From Talinum fruticosum (lineage: Eukaryota; Streptophyta; Magnoliopsida; Caryophyllales; Talinaceae): DNA of 64,000 nucleotides. Below the pieces are notes generated by a model. The model was not told where the DNA came from. It saw only the letters and a program-made list of their open reading frames with translations, and did no database searches. The first letter of the stretch is position 1, and each line of letters begins with the position of its first letter. Of this stretch, positions 1-11,176 are shown piece after piece. The stretch covers positions 3,177,001-3,241,000 of the forward strand of contig JAITYX010000030.1 in assembly GCA_021018815.1 (NCBI GenBank), given 5' to 3'. The position numbers and the translations under genes are program-made.

Positions 1-200
1 GTTTGGGTAGCGGCTAGGGCGTGGAGGCACGAGAGAGCCTCGGATATCCCACCAAAGCCGTGCTCCATGTCCACAACCACAAAGTCGTAGCCGGCATGGC
101 CAGAAATCTCGGCAATGATCGGAGAGAAGCTGTCTAGGAAGAGGCCGTAGAGGGTTTCCCTTTTTAGACGAGATTTGAGTGTGTAATTTAGTGAGGTCAT
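1..200 (-). CDS. HpcH/HpaI-family aldolase, 5' part only (leaderless tandem paralog)
   Basis: Reading leftwards from an ATG at 198-200, about 66 codons run without a stop to the window edge. The protein contains LYGLFLDSFSP, then a GYDFVVVDMEHG stretch and the SEALSCL segment, which match residues about 95-150 of the neighbouring gene at 855-1972 almost residue for residue. This is the start of the class II HpcH/HpaI aldolase barrel, whose members cleave 2-keto-3-deoxy acids with a divalent metal; the plant substrate is not established. Unlike its neighbour, this copy begins directly before the catalytic domain (MTSLNYTLKSRL) and has no transit peptide, so a cytosolic product is inferred. The rest of the gene lies outside the window, so whether it is intact cannot be told. 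The two same-strand copies form a tandem duplication. Confidence 0.75.
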   Translation of the reverse strand, partial: MTSLNYTLKSRLKRETLYGLFLDSFSPIIAEISGHAGYDFVVVDMEHGFGGISEALSCLHALAATQ

Positions 201-854
201 AGCTACTTGATCTATGCAAGTAATTGTAGACTTGTATGACTGTGGATGAGGAGGAGGAGGAGGGGGAAGGGGTTTTATCAACTCAAAAATCTTGAAAATT
301 AAAGTGATGTGATTTTTTTGAGGTGGGCATTTTTGTCGTAAAGTTTGGACTGGATGGCAGAGCTTGGAGAGGTGGTGAAGTGTTGCTTTCTTGCTAACAG
401 GACACGCCACTTGGCTTTGTACTCTCACGATTAGGGGCGTTCCGGAACTAAGCTGGTCTCTTGGGCACTCAAACTTGATTCGGACTATGATTTGTTTAAC
501 TTTAGTTCACAACTTTACAACTTCATATAATTTCAAATCAATAATAACAATTGCTACATTAGGCGTTGGTTGGAAAGAGTCGAGATGTATGCAAACTTAT
601 CCGGACCAGCAAACAAATTTGAAAACTATATGGGCATTTTATTAGGTTTAAAGGAAGCTTTATTAGTAGCCAAAATTCACAAGTAAGCTAATTAAGAGCA
701 AACACTTGATCACATCAATCAATTGAGACCTGATTAGGAATAATGATCTCATCTTACTCAAGCTCATTTGCTTTGACACATTGAAGAAAATAGACCCCCA
801 AAAAACCACAAAAAAGAAGTACAAGGAGACTCAGTCGATCATTAATTCTCCCGC
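201..854. other. Spacer between the tandem aldolase genes
   Basis: This stretch separates the two minus-strand aldolase copies. It should contain the promoter of the left copy (from about 201 upwards) and the 3' untranslated region and terminator of the right copy (below 855). A purine-rich run of GGAGGA units lies at about 246-268. No open frame here resembles a known protein and no repeat is obvious. Confidence 0.5.
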
Positions 855-1972
855 TCACTCACTCCAATACTTTTCATCATCATCCTTTCCATCTTCATCC
901 GTCCGATCATCATCATCATCACTCTCATCATTCCCCATCTCCAAGCTCATCTTGAACTTCTTCACATCCTCCACGGCAGCACTTCTGAACAGGGCCACGT
1001 CCACCGCCCCAGACACCATGTGATACCCACGCGCCTTCAGCTGCTCGGGGCTATCATGGGGCATTGCGAACCCAGCCAGATACGCCCCTTTCCCCTTCCC
1101 TTTCTCTCTCCCTTTCTCCAGGCTTCCAATCACGTCCTTCTCGATCTTCCTAATCATCTCTCTCACCTTCTTGTTCCCCGGATCCCACAGATACCCCATT
1201 GAAGCGCTCAAATCCAACGGACCCATCTGAATGCAGTCCACCCCTCCACCGCTGCGATCTCCGCCACCTTCTCCGCCGCGTCCTCCGACTCCACCTGGCA
1301 CATTATCAGCAGCTCCTCCTCGCAATCGTTCAGGTACCCGGAATTGATACCGTACCCGGAAGCCCGGACGATCGGATGGGCCGCCCCGCGAACGCCGTTG
1401 GGCGGGTACCGGCAGTACGAGACGGCTTTCTTGGCCTCCTTGGCGCTGTCAATCATGGGGAACATGATGCCCTGTGGGCCCAAATCGAGGGCCTTCTTGG
1501 CCCAAACCGCGGAGGTCTCGGGCAACCGGAGGATCGCCGGGGTTTGGGTTCCTGCGAGAGCTCGGAGGCAAGAGAGAGCCTCGGATAAGCCGCCATAGCC
1601 GTGCTCCATGTCGATGACGACGAAGTCGTAGCCGGCAAAGCCGGCGATTTCGGCGAGAGTGGGAGAGAAGGAGTCGAGGAAGAGACCGTAGAGGGTATCG
1701 CCATTGTGTAGGCGGGACTTGAGGGATTGAGGGGGTGAGGAGGGGTAGACCTCGTCGGAGGTGGAGGTGGCGGAGGGGATTTTTAGGGTTTTGGAGGAGA
1801 GTTTTAGGGATTTGAAGACGTGAGATTGAGATTTGGGCAAGTGGGTTGAAATTGGGGAGAGATTGAGACTGAGATTAGTGGGGAGATGGGATGGAATTGG
1901 GAGTTTGGATTTGGGAGTGGAAGGATTGAGTGGGAGGAGGAGGGAAGAACTCGGGGAAAGGAGAGTAGACAT
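855..1972 (-). CDS. Plastid-type HpcH/HpaI aldolase with an internal -1 frameshift
   Basis: The gene starts at the ATG at 1970-1972 and ends at a TGA at 855-857, without introns. The first 65 or so residues are rich in Ser, Thr, Leu and Pro, as in a chloroplast transit peptide. The aldolase domain follows: LYGLFLDSFSP, VVIDMEHG, GPQGIMFPMIDSAKEA, RYPPNGVRGAA, then MCQVESEDAAEK, all typical of the HpcH/HpaI family. The frame is lost after AAVEG. The conserved continuation VDCIQMGPLDLSASMGYL is in another frame, and one base is missing in the CCCC run at 1241-1244 of the plus strand. With that base the protein would be about 372 residues, ending in an acidic tail with a run of Asp. A true mutation or an assembly error are both possible. 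The Arabidopsis counterpart I recall is At4g10750, and the kinase At4g10730 is close to it there, as here. Confidence 0.85.
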
Positions 1973-2023
1973 GGAACCTTTTGAGTCGAAAGATCTGGAG
2001 GGAGAGAGGGAGCAGATGGGATC

Positions 2024-2062
2024 GGTGAGTGCGAGTGAGAGTGAGAGTGAGAGTGAGAGTGA
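2024..2062. repeat. GTGAGA microsatellite in the aldolase 5' leader
   Basis: About six imperfect GTGAGA units lie 52-90 bases upstream of the aldolase ATG. On the gene strand this reads as a CT-rich tract, common in plant 5' untranslated regions. Its length is likely to vary between individuals. Confidence 0.7.
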
Positions 2063-2179
2063 AAATAGAATCTCTACACGACCTGACGGCGAGGCTAGCC
2101 CGCCACGCAGGAGTTTTTTTCAGTTTGGAGGTTTTCAAGATTTCAATTTTTTTATTACTTTCTCTGCTCACAATTTAAC

Positions 2180-2680
2180 TCACTTTAATTAAATTTTTAT
2201 ATTTTATAATATTTAATTTATAATTTTAATAATATATTAATTATTAATTTACTTTTTTTTATTATTTATTAGAAATGACAAAGAAAAAGTTAGGACATAT
2301 TAAATAATTCACCATTTCACTTCTTAAATTTGTAGTTAATTTTGGTTTTCTCTGCTCTAGTAAAGTGATATATAATTTCAAATTGATGGAGTATCTTTAA
2401 ATTTATTTTTTCCTTTTTTATTCAATTATCTTTTTGTTTCTGTCATTTTTTACTATGAGTAAATACCAAGAAAGTACGAAAAATATGACAAAATTTATAT
2501 TAAAAGATCGAGTTATAAGTTTCATTGAAAATCAAGAAAGTTAATAAAAAGAAAAAAAGATAATTAATAAAAACAAAATTGATAAAATAATCATTAATAT
2601 GTTATTAAAATTATAAAATGATAAATATTATAAAATAAAAAATTAATTATAGTGACATATATTATATAGTGGAAGAATTT
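2180..2680. repeat. AT-rich region made of inverted MITE-like pieces
   Basis: The stretch at about 2455-2675 resembles the interior and one end of the small element at 15683-15940: both have the order ATATGACAAAATTTATATTAA, then an AATTAATAAAAACAAAAT-like block, then ATAAATATTATAAAAT. The stretch at about 2185-2290 looks like an inverted version of the same AT-rich end. I infer two decayed copies of one miniature transposon family in opposite orientations. No terminal repeats or target duplications are clean enough to set exact limits. Confidence 0.4.
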
Positions 2681-2996
2681 ATTAATATGTAATATCTGAA
2701 TATACTATATGATAATTCAGAATTTTTTAACTAATTTATAATTTTACCACTATTTATCACTCCTCGTAATTACCTACAAATTTTTACAACAAATCTTGAA
2801 ATTATCTTATAATTTTTACGGCCTTAAATATGCAAAATCCAAGATATTAGTGTGAAATTGGTTGAGCGAATGATTTCCAACAAGTGACTGATATATGTGA
2901 AGGTGAGAGACGATAAGGTGGGGGAAATTAAACAAGAAGACAGGCTCAACAAGTGATTCACTCTCTCTGTGTGCTTGTTCTCGCCGTTGAGCAGCA
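2681..2996. other. Probable promoter and 5' leader of the next gene
   Basis: AT-rich sequence leads into the plus-strand gene that starts at 2997. From about 2940 to 2996 the sequence becomes less AT-rich (CACTCTCTCTGTG), typical of a 5' untranslated region. I see no strong named regulatory motif. Confidence 0.35.
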
Positions 2997-5018
2997 ATGG
3001 TGTTACCAGGGGGCGCTCTCGACCCAACTCTCACTCTCTCTCTCCAACCCAAATCCCTATTCGGAATTTCGCCCCCGAGAAAATGTGCCTCTGTCATCAG
3101 CAAATCAATCCCACCATCCAAGTCCATCGCCACGGTGGTAAGATGCAGTTCCACCTCCGATGACGGCGGCGGCGGCGACGGAGGCGGGTTGAAGAACGCC
3201 CTATCGGGTATGGTGGATAAAAGGGTGGAGGAGCTTCTGGGTAGAGAAGAGAACAAGGCTTTGCTCGATAAGTTGAACCAAGCCTCCGAGAGGGTCGAAA
3301 TTGCTAGGCAACAACTCGCTGATATTCAGAGGCAAGAAATTGAAGCCCAGCAAATGAGACTCTACATCACCCAGCTCGAATCCAAAGCCGCTGAGGTCTC
3401 TCTCTGTCTCTCTCCCCTTAACTTCTCTAATTCACGATTCCTGCTTTTCAACTGGATTTTTGTAAGTGATGATGAATGGTAATCTGGGCATTTTTGGCCT
3501 GCTAGAACAAATTAAAATGAAGGATGCGGGCTAAAACTTGAAATTTGGTTAGCTTATACTTTAAACGATCTTGCTAAATGAAGCCATACAATAGAAGCAC
3601 AGGTGTTTTGTTTGCCATTCAGATTGTGTTTTTGTGCTTAGATATTCGCAACCAACTTGTCTTGATCATGCTTCCCAAGTTTCATTAGTAATAGTGCTAT
3701 GCAATGTAATCAATCAAAACACTTTTCGTCAATTTTCTTCTATTGATTGCATTGCATAGCAACTCCCCAGACCTCGCACAACCAGGACCATAATGGCAGT
3801 TTATGTGGTACATTGTGTTGTATTGCGCCGTATCGAACATAAGGTAGAGTTCTCGGATTGGGATGTCTTGTTGGTGACATTATGTAAACATTTTAAGATT
3901 GCAGAGTGCGAGAAGGAAGTGCTAGAGGCAAGAGCAATGGTTGAAGAGGCAGAGCGGTCTTTATCCACGACTATGGAGAAGGAAGGCAATGAGATTAACA
4001 GAGATGAAGAGAGGTGGGAGTCAGTGAAAGCCGCTTCAATATCTGCCTTGGTAGGAACCCTTGCTGGATTGCCCATTTACCTTACCAAAGTGCCCGCTAG
4101 CCCTCAGCTCTTGCTCCAACTAGGGATCACCTTTGCTAGCTGTGCATTATTCGGTGTCACCTTTCGGTATGCAGTCAGAAGAGACTTGGACAACATTCAG
4201 CTTAAGACCGGGACATCTGCAGCATTTGCCTTTGTTAAAGGTACTGATCAGCCTCAGTTCTTGTTATCTGAAACAAAATCATACTAACAACTAACATAAA
4301 GTTTATTTAACCTGAAAGGGTTTTTAAGGGTTTCAATCGAACTTAGCTTGTTGAACGTAGGACTTGTTAAGCATACTAAGAATCTCGTTCTTTGTATACT
4401 AGGACTTGCTACCTTGAGTGGAGGACAGCCTCTGGAACTGAACTCAGCCAGCTTCCTAGCACATGCTTTGGATGGAGCATTCTTTGTATCCCAAGATCTG
4501 TTTGTATTCATTTTTGCTGCTGTCAGTTTGGACTTCTGCTTCAAGACGAGGGTTGTAAGTCCGTTTCCTATCAGATCATCAGATTAAGATCAGTCAATGT
4601 GCTGACGATGTTATGTTTATAGGAGTAAAATGGAAGCATATATATGACAGGTCTATGTGAATCGGTCTTATTCTTTCGATCCAACTGAAATCTTTGGTGA
4701 AACTTGAAATTACTGTACAGAGTTGCGACATTTTCTGAGACCATCTCCTTCACTCCTTCAAATATATAGTGGGTATAATTATATTAAAGAACCATACATT
4801 AGATGTGAAGGATTTTGAATCGCTTTCGTCTCGTTAAGATAATCACTCTCGATCTCGTGGTGCACATTCATATCCACTGTGACTCAGAAATCGCGAAAAC
4901 TGTCTTAATTCTCTATCATCCCTTATTCTTCTGTTCCTTTACGCAGATTCTTACTCTTCATTTTGTGGGAATCAAGATTGACTATCTTTCCTCTCCGCAG
5001 CCAGAAGATGGAAAGTAA
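2997..5018 (+). CDS. Plastid-targeted coiled-coil membrane protein, function unknown
   Basis: Four exons join in frame: 2997-3395, 3907-4240, 4403-4554 and 5001-5018, all with GT/AG introns, giving 300 residues. The first 50 residues are rich in Ser, Pro and Lys, as in a chloroplast transit peptide, followed by a Gly/Asp-rich linker. Residues about 70-170 are charged and heptad-like (VEELLGREENKALLDKLNQA, then VLEARAMVEEAE), so a coiled coil is likely. Hydrophobic segments follow: SISALVGTLAGLPIYL, LLLQLGITFASCALFGV and LFVFIFAAVSLDFCF. A conserved-looking LATLSGGQPLELN lies between them. The last exon adds only PEDGK. I recognise the arrangement as that of a conserved plant protein but cannot name it. 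Inner envelope or thylakoid location is an inference from the leader plus membrane segments. No frameshifts are seen. Confidence 0.8.
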
Positions 5019-6801
5019 ATGTTCATTTCATAGGTTTATATAGAACATAATTAGGCCCATGCTACCTCCCAAAACATTCTAATCCAAGTTAACTGAAACA
5101 AGCACATTCCTCGATCCATGTCATATTCCTGTGAATGATCCGCTTGTATGTGAAACTCAGAAGAAGAAATGTTCTCATGAGCAATGCAAGGGTTTGCTAT
5201 ATGTGAACAATATTAGTCCATCTTATATTAAAGCGTTTATTTATGTCTCACAAAAAATGGGCTTCGTTCTTTTAAGATGAACTATCTTTTTGGACGGAGA
5301 AAGTAACGATTTTACGGTTAACGGTGCTTTGAGGATAGCAGCAGGTTTTGTCTGGTTCAATTGGCAAACACAAAATTTCTCTTGTGCACATCAATAAAAG
5401 GTAGTAGCTGCTGGAGAGACCAAGAAAGATCAAAACTCAATTTCACGCTTGACAAGAAACCTTTTTACCCCTTGCACTATCACATTTTTCCACCTTTCAA
5501 TATAATTGTAGGCCTTTTTGTTCATATGAAATAACATGTGGTCGATGGTTTTCTGTAGGACAACTGCGTCTAATCATCCAATCCAATCTTAACCTAAATA
5601 GAATCTCAAAAACGCAAATTTGGATTTTACATAAGATTCGTAGCAAGACATTAAAAACTTTTTTTAAAATGAAATGAGATGCAAAAGACTACCGTATATT
5701 ATTTTTTTAAATTACTATCTGTCAAGCCATTTGATGCGAAATTTTGATCAGTGAGTTGGTACCTTGCCTGCTCAGAGTTGGGTTGGCTGTCTCGAACATG
5801 CCATGCCATTGGTACTCTGATTATGCCCTGAAGTAATGGAAAGACATTTCTTGTGGAGAAGGACAGTCCTTTTCCTGATGCTGCCTTCTTTTATTCCCCT
5901 GAAACTTACCTTTTGCGAATTGCCTTATTGACAGTTGATTTCCATTTCCAAGCAGCACTCAGTTTCCTACTAAGAAAGGAGAGGGAACATGCTGGAGAAC
6001 CCCTGACTATGGTCAGCTAAGGACACCTGCCCTTCTCGGAGCATCTTCCTAACCATTTCTTTCATTATGCTTTCATCAGGGATAGAAGATCCTGTTACAT
6101 ATTAGAAGAGAGGGGGGCGTCTTGCCAACTGGTGGGAATGTGCAGTTCTCTGAAGCTGATTTATTTTTAGACCACCTGTAAACATTAAGTGGGAATACCT
6201 GTAAACATTAAGTTGGAATGGCTTGTACTGATGGATTCCCATGCTGTGCATATAACTGTAATATGTTCTACAATTTTACATTTTCCTTTTGAATAAGGAA
6301 ATTTTTTTAATGAAAAGCAGTCTTCTGCGTATATTGTCCAAATGGAGATGTCAAAATCCAGAAGCAGTTGTTCTTCTTCCATCCCACCTCAACACCATCT
6401 TTTTTATTTTAAGGGTCAGTAAACAGAACCAGCATTTATTAACTCAATTCCCATTCTTGATATCCTATCACCAAAATAATAATATAGCCTATAAAGCCTA
6501 TTAAATTTAGAATAAAACCTTACAAATTTTGCAAAATATATGAAGAGAAATTTACCCTTTATATCCTCTACTTTGTAGCCCACCTTTTTATTTTTGTTCA
6601 TGCCCAAAATATCACTTAAATTGAACCAAACATGCAAGCAAACACCCAACTGTAATTTTTGCGCGTGACATCTACAATCGGATCCTTAGATCCGTTAGGC
6701 CAAGGACATTAGAGCTAGGCCTAGCCACCATCTTGTCCCCCATGTCCGCAAGAAGGTAACCCAAACTTGGAATCACATTGTGGGTACCCTAAAAGACCCG
6801 G
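5019..6801. other. Intergenic, 3' flank of the membrane-protein gene
   Basis: The first few hundred bases are probably the 3' untranslated region of the preceding gene. From about 5740 to 6240 base composition is less AT-rich and could be an old transcribed or gene-derived stretch, but no frame in it is convincing. A perfectly spaced 23-base tandem duplication (unit starting ACCTGTAAACATTAAG) lies at 6174-6219 with one mismatch. No RNA gene is recognised. Confidence 0.4.
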
Positions 6802-7580
6802 TGTTAGGTGTGGCTCAAATCTCCAATATATGTGACGGATTTTAGAAGAGTTGTAGGCTGCGTTTCTGGGCATTTTTTTACGTGGTTTTGGGGCAGCGAA
6901 TATGGGTAGCGAAATTGCCTATTTTTCTGGGATATTCAAAGTGTCATGGGCAGCCATTTAGTGGAACTTGTGGAGAGGTTTTTGGAGCATTATTAGTCCC
7001 ATTAATTAAGGGATAAGTGGGCATTGTTTGTGGGCTAATTTTCAGCAAGCATTAGGGTCTTGGAGCTATTTTCCAGCTTGGTTCAAGGGACATGGGCAGC
7101 AGCATTAAGGTCCTTAATTACGTTAATTAAGGGACAAGTATGGCAGCAGTTATTAGCAAGAAATTAGGAGCATCTCTTGTTAAGTGGGGCAGTAAATTAA
7201 TGGGATAAATCCCCACATTATCATATAAATATGTGAAGGCTTTACAGGAGAAGGCCAAGCCAAAGAAATTCAGGGAGAGCCAAGCTGAAAATTAGTGATC
7301 TTAATTCCCAAACATTGTTGAGTGAGTTGAGAGAAATATTGTGAGAGAATTAGAGATTCTTATTGTTGATCAAATCATTGTTCGATTGTGATCATTTTGT
7401 ATTTTCTCAAATTCATAGTGAATTGTTTGTCACCTCCGTGGTTTTTCCCGAGTTGGGTTTTCCACGTAAATTCATTGTGTCCATTGACTTAGTACCTTCA
7501 TTTATTTGTTCGAATTTTTTAGTATCATAAGACATCCTATATTACACTTCCGCATCAAGTCGTTCAAAAATTTCCTAACA
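6802..7580. mobile_element. Solo LTR of a retrotransposon with 5-base target duplication
   Basis: The element begins TGTTAGG and ends CCTAACA, a perfect 7-base terminal inversion with the TG...CA ends expected of an LTR. It is flanked on both sides by CCCGG (6797-6801 and 7581-7585), the 5-base duplication made on integration. Internally it has a TATA-like ATATAAATATG at about 7223 and, near the right end, the GTGGTTTTTCCCGAGTTGGG and TTTTCCACGTAAA motifs common in Ty1/copia-type LTRs of plants. Length is 779 bases. No internal retroviral-type genes remain, so it formed by recombination between two LTRs. The copia assignment is from the motifs; the plus orientation follows from the same motifs. 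Confidence 0.88.
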
Positions 7581-7585
7581 CCCGG

Positions 7586-7984
7586 CAATGGACCCACAAA
7601 GCAAGAAGCAACACCTTAACAAGTGCATGGACAGGTACAACACGATCATTATGAACTGCTTAAGGGAAACTCTGGAAGGGTTATCGAACAAAGAATATAG
7701 CTTTGCTCGAGATTCAATCGTCCCACCCGACCAATGTTGATTTGTGCGAGAGGATCTTAGGGGGCCGGTCAAATCGCCCACATCAAAGGATACCGAGACC
7801 ATGGATGATCTCTCCAAGGTTGCTCATGCTGCTGTATTGTACATGTATTGCACCCTCCAATGTAATGCCAATGCCTAATGCCTAGGTATTTGTATTTTAC
7901 AAGTTATGACTAAAATAACAAGGTATACACGTATGCTAAAGAGTAGATATCAATTTTACGGAACCAATTTAATATAATTCGAAG
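7586..7984. other. Sequence flanking the solo LTR, unassigned
   Basis: The stretch at 7589-7730 can be read on the plus strand as MDPQSKKQHLNKC and onwards for about 50 residues before a stop, and shortly after in another register. It might be a remnant of a coding exon, but I recognise no family. The rest up to 7984 is AT-rich without features. Confidence 0.25.
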
Positions 7985-9530
7985 AATTATATCTTTTTTC
8001 CTGATAAAAATTAATAGGAAGGTTTTTATACGAACATAATATTTTGTTGGGAAAGAGAGAGAGAGTATTTGCTCCAACGGCTCTGTTTAACCACTGCCAT
8101 TGCCAATTTGGCTGGGAACAAATCAATGACATCTAGGATTAGTATATGTTAAAATATATTATTTACATAGATAAATAAACATAAAATTCTTACACAGGTT
8201 TATATATTGATTTATTTTCATTTTCAATATAATCTATAATAAAAGTTGAAGTAGTTAAAAATAAAATTCTTACACAAGTTTATAATAAAAGATAAATAAC
8301 ATCTAGGATACTTTCCTAGTATGTGTTACCATTGTGATTTAAACCTCTTCATAATTGTGCATGTATACAGGACAACGAGGATTAGTGGTTACTACCCATG
8401 TTCGCTACAAGTATTGTGGAACACATGCCTACATGTTGGGAGGACACATAACTCTTCGCCATCTACGAAATTCATCATGCAAATTCTGCATTGATTCGTA
8501 TTAAACTCAGTCCGCCTACTAGTGGAGTACGTATCTACTGGGAAACGATTATAGATTTTTGTTCGTAATGGTCGGTTAGAATGGCCAATTTGGTTCTCAA
8601 CATTGGACTGACTGTGCAAAACATAAAATGAGTACCCTATATACTGTATATGCTAAAGTTATAAAACAACTAAATATAGCCATATAGAGAAGAGTATCTT
8701 TGTCCCAATCGGATATTTTGTGTTTCGTTTTGTGTGATTATGGCGGTTAGAATGACCCTGAGAATTATCACCCAAAAGTGTCACCATTTCAGTGGCCATG
8801 GAGGTAAGAATGAACCTGAGAATTATAATAAACACTTTATTAAAAAATTACAAAAAAAGAAGATGAATTTTAAAAGAAACGGAAAAAAAAAAAGCATTCT
8901 CTAGCAACTATGATTTGTTAAAATATCAACAAATATAAGAGGGGTGTAGTCTAAACGAAGGAAGATTACCAGTAAAAAGCTGCAACCGAGGCCATAGTTA
9001 GGTCCTACAATTGATCCATTGTAAGCTTTTGTAATTGTAAAATCCACAATATCACACTAATTAGATCAATAAGTTTCTAGCATGAAACAAATAGAAAAAG
9101 CAGGCATGCATACAAATGGGGAGAGAGAAAAAAAGTTAAAAAGTGAAAAACTTACCCAAAGTGTTCCCCTTTAGGTATTAAGAAATTAGAGAGTGAAAGG
9201 AGATTTTAGAATTAAAATAGAATAAATGCATTCGCCTGATGGAGTTGTCTATATATAAAATTCAAAAAGCACTATCAAATTATGAATTGAATTCACTAAC
9301 AAGAGAATGATATGCGTAAGAAAGAAAGATATAGAAATAACCAAAAACACACAATGTATTGCTTAATTGATTGATAATCCTTCTCTCTTGAGAACCGAAA
9401 TGGAAAATCCAAAAACAAAATGACTTTCGCATCAACTATTTAATAAAATGTGTTTTATGTCCACATCATAGACATCTATATATCATCACACCATTATTCC
9501 TTCATTATTTACGACCTTATGCCATCACTA
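7985..9530. repeat. Duplicated segment, copy A (RING-H2 gene fragment)
   Basis: This segment aligns over its whole length with 18888-21295. Shared landmarks include TTAATAGGAAGGTTTTTATA, the GAGAGAGAGA plus GCTCCAA...GGCT block, the RING-H2 exon, the AGAATGA...CCTGAGAATTAT block, TAAGCTTTTGTAATTG, and the TTTAATAAAATG...TTTTATGT...AACATCA end. Copy A lacks the 945-base insertion present in copy B. Both copies lie in the same orientation about 11 kb apart. The segment contains a piece of a RING-H2 gene on the minus strand, so it is a duplicated gene fragment, either a segmental copy or cargo of a transposon. I see no terminal repeats that would name a carrier. Confidence 0.75.
8392..8619 (-). 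pseudogene. RING-H2 zinc-finger fragment (copy A)
   Basis: The minus strand encodes 75 residues ending in CRICMMNFVDGEELCVLPTC then RHVFHNTC, which supplies the first six metal ligands (C-x2-C ... C-x-H-x2-H-x2-C) of a RING-H2 finger as found in plant E3 ubiquitin ligases. After HNTC the frame gives SEHG and a stop. The usual D-x-W-L and the last C-x2-C pair are missing, so the finger cannot bind its second zinc in the normal way. The homologous reading frame in copy B at 20259-20465 diverges at the same point, so the truncation predates the duplication or marks an exon end whose partner is lost. Treated as a pseudogene. Confidence 0.65.
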
Positions 9531-11176
9531 CCATACCCATTTCTAAATCAAGGAAATTACTATTAGTTTTATTACTATGTTGCACATTGAACAAAGGGAG
9601 TGTGAACTTAATGCAAAGATAAATCCATGCTTCTCCTTAATTTTCACTCTAATTACCATTATCAAGTTTCCATTTCCAACTGCAATGTCAACTAAAGACC
9701 AGGATCGTCATTAGCCCAAAATGCAAAATAAAAAAAATGTCCCTAAATAGTATATATCTTAAACAAGAGACCATAATGAAGAACAAAATTGTGTTAACCA
9801 AGACAAGACAAAACAAATATCAAAGTGTGAAATTCTTCAAGCACTATGCAATATATATGCACCAATTTACCATTCTTTTTAAACACTCACCCAAAACAAA
9901 AGTCATTGTAATAAAATTCAAGAACTAAAAACTTAGTATCAAAGTGTACTTTGAAGGTCTTTAAAATGGTTTAACCAAGAATCTTCTCTATGTCGAGATC
10001 GATTTGGATCAATAGTTAAAATTTTTCAAAGTTATTACGAGAGACCTGATTTCGAATCTTGCCCACATCGATTTTGTGGTTATATTCACACCAATTTAGC
10101 AAATCAACCTCATCTTTCAACATAAGTCAATCATTCAAAAATATGGATGAAAGGTCTTTCAAGTATTTCATAAAACACTTGGTAGACATGAGTGAAAACT
10201 CACATTTGCAAGCATAAATAGAGTTTGTTTAAGCGTAATACATGACTAACTACTCTCTATAAAGAACTTACATTCTCTTCCTCTCACTACTCTCTCAAAA
10301 TGAAACCCCCTTACGTCAAAAGCTATAATTCGCCTATTGTTACTTTGTGAAATCCCGTCAAACATAGAGTTCTATAGGTGGATTAACCCGATGACTCGAT
10401 TTGTTTTTTAAGTTTCTTTTTACTGCTTTTATTTTGATTACTTTATTTCGTTATCTTTTTGTTGGTTTTTAAAGGCAAGTAACTTTATTTAATTGGGACC
10501 CCGCCTACTGTAATAGTTTAGTCTAGATTTACCACTTTTTTGTTTAACTTCTGCAATCTACACGTTGCATGCTTGATTTTATTTTAACATAATTTAGCTT
10601 TCCATTTTCTATAGTAGAGACTGTTTTTAACGGACGGAATGACGAACACCCTTCTTTATTTCACACTTTGACTCCTGAACATCATATTATTAGTTTAGGC
10701 TAACAGAGTCCTATTTGAAAACCTTTCCTAATTTAAGTTCATTTTTGCTCCTTTTTGGAATTATTTGAACTTGATTAAGAAATGTAAAATATTTTGTTAA
10801 TTTTAATACAAAATTAACTACAACTCTCTTTTTTTTTTTATCTTTTTCTCTAATAATAAGCCACTTGGTCTTTTTTTATTGAAATAAGAGTTTTTCAATA
10901 AAATTTGTAACCACGGTTTTATGACCAGGACTGTTTCTGCAGTCCTTGCCAGAGAAACGGACCTATCCGTACTATAGAGAACCTATGTTTGTTTTCTGTA
11001 ACAGTCCCGGGACTAGGCTTCTGGTCCAAATAACCCGAGTTGTTGGATTCAATGAGCCTTGATGCAACTCAGTTTATAAATAAATTATTTTCATTTGCCT
11101 ATCCTGGGAATTCTTTTAACCTTCAAAAATAAAATACTTCTTAAAATAGCATGAATTCGTTGTAAAAACACTCTTC
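9531..11176. other. AT-rich intergenic DNA with a possible SINE remnant
   Basis: No gene is seen. At about 9990-10090 the sequence has a tRNA-like second promoter box (GATTTCGAATCTTGCCCACA) followed by a poly-T/G stretch, as in decayed tRNA-derived SINEs. A comparable arrangement is seen at 40860-40950. The remainder is AT-rich and unassigned. Confidence 0.3.

Noticed and set aside
1199..1588. Plus-strand open frames over the aldolase gene
   Set aside because: Antisense shadows of a GC-rich conserved coding sequence.
7575..7817. Minus-strand open frame next to the solo LTR
   Set aside because: It overlaps the LTR border, has no family features, and the plus strand of the same stretch looks at least as protein-like; neither is supported.
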